Source: an uncultured Paraprevotella sp. (GTDB lineage: Bacteria; Bacteroidota; Bacteroidia; Bacteroidales; Bacteroidaceae). Taken from it: 64,000 nucleotides of DNA. The stretch is taken from contig URDY01000004.1 of assembly GCA_900546665.1 (NCBI GenBank), positions 62,001 through 126,000 of the forward strand, written 5' to 3'. Of the stretch, positions 63,903 to 64,000 are shown in pieces. The notes below the pieces were generated by a model. The model saw only the letters and a program-made list of their open reading frames with translations. It did not search any database and was not told the origin of the DNA. Made by a program: the position numbers and the translations under genes. Each line of letters starts with the position of its first letter. Within the stretch, counting starts at the first letter, position 1.

Positions 63903-64000
63903 TTATGCTTTGGGATAAATCTCTATATGGCTCTTTCCTCCCGTACTTTCCTTAACAATCTGGATACGAGTAGGAATGCTGTTACGCATTTCTTCCGTAT
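63903..64000 (-). CDS. 3' end of a gene continuing past the window
   Basis: The last 32 codons read open to a TAA: EEMRNSIPTRIQIVKESTGG then KSHIEIYPKA. Ends 10 bases before the shared terminator, which supports a real gene. Not identified. Confidence 0.6.
   Translation of the reverse strand, partial: TEEMRNSIPTRIQIVKESTGGKSHIEIYPKA

Overview
The window is chromosomal DNA of a Bacteroidales gut bacterium, most likely Bacteroides or Phocaeicola. Evidence: nearly every transcription unit has a Bacteroidetes-type -7 box (TAnnTTTG), Shine-Dalgarno sequences are weak, lipoprotein signal peptides are abundant, and Bacteroidetes families are present (DUF4369-TlpA lipoprotein, head-GIN/DUF2807, DUF1593, S16 with a long Ala/Lys/Glu tail, an Rnf operon beside galE). 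There are no rRNA genes, CRISPR arrays or intact insertion sequences; there is one tRNA (tRNA-Ser, UGA).

Region 1 (1-23.5 kb) is an accessory redox and esterase cluster bracketed by two paralogous AraC-family regulators (1260-2162 minus; 22633-23529 plus), with a third, divergent AraC protein at 21393. Four transcription units encode aldo/keto reductases, NADPH-FMN-reductase-type flavoproteins, three consecutive exported flavodoxins, a Tat-signal flavodoxin-ferredoxin, a YqhD-like alcohol dehydrogenase, a CMD-cupin protein, a flavin reductase, a BASS-type transporter and six or so exported alpha/beta hydrolases. Five promoters (those four units plus the third AraC gene) carry the same 42-bp element, each exactly 18 bp upstream of its -7 box. 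This defines a local regulon and is the strongest new observation here. The gene content resembles an enlarged, largely extracytoplasmic version of the E. coli YqhC-YqhD-DkgA aldehyde response; the true inducer and substrates are unknown. Decayed pieces (an AKR-MFS fusion remnant, a RibD/DHFR-like N-terminal stub) show past rearrangement.

Region 2 (23.5-35.3 kb) is a second accessory stretch ending at tRNA-Ser. It holds a gene-poor 1.2 kb scar, a macro-TIR fusion protein, a protein that looks like only the C-terminal domain of FtsZ beside an unknown partner, an internally deleted beta-helix gene, a DUF1593 hydrolase, then a divergent group: a RING/TerD-like 752-aa protein against PP2C phosphatase, NADAR-5'-nucleotidase fusion and ZapA-like genes. 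Two of these proteins carry ADP-ribose/NAD-linked domains (macro-TIR, NADAR) and two resemble division proteins, so this is the best candidate for an undescribed conflict or stress system.

Region 3 (35.3-64 kb) is core genome: nudC, phosphoglucomutase, a C69 peptidase and M23 peptidase pair, nadC, a DUF3298-like lipoprotein, rsmG, a metallo-beta-lactamase-fold hydrolase, an MscS channel, galE, the rseC-rnfBCDGEA operon, rpsP, an ECF sigma operon, a head-GIN adhesin-like lipoprotein, a TPP-riboswitch-controlled thiamine operon (thiE-thiC-thi4) and a separate thiE/tenI-like gene, prs, and a thioredoxin-like lipoprotein, with the 3' end of a further gene at the right edge.
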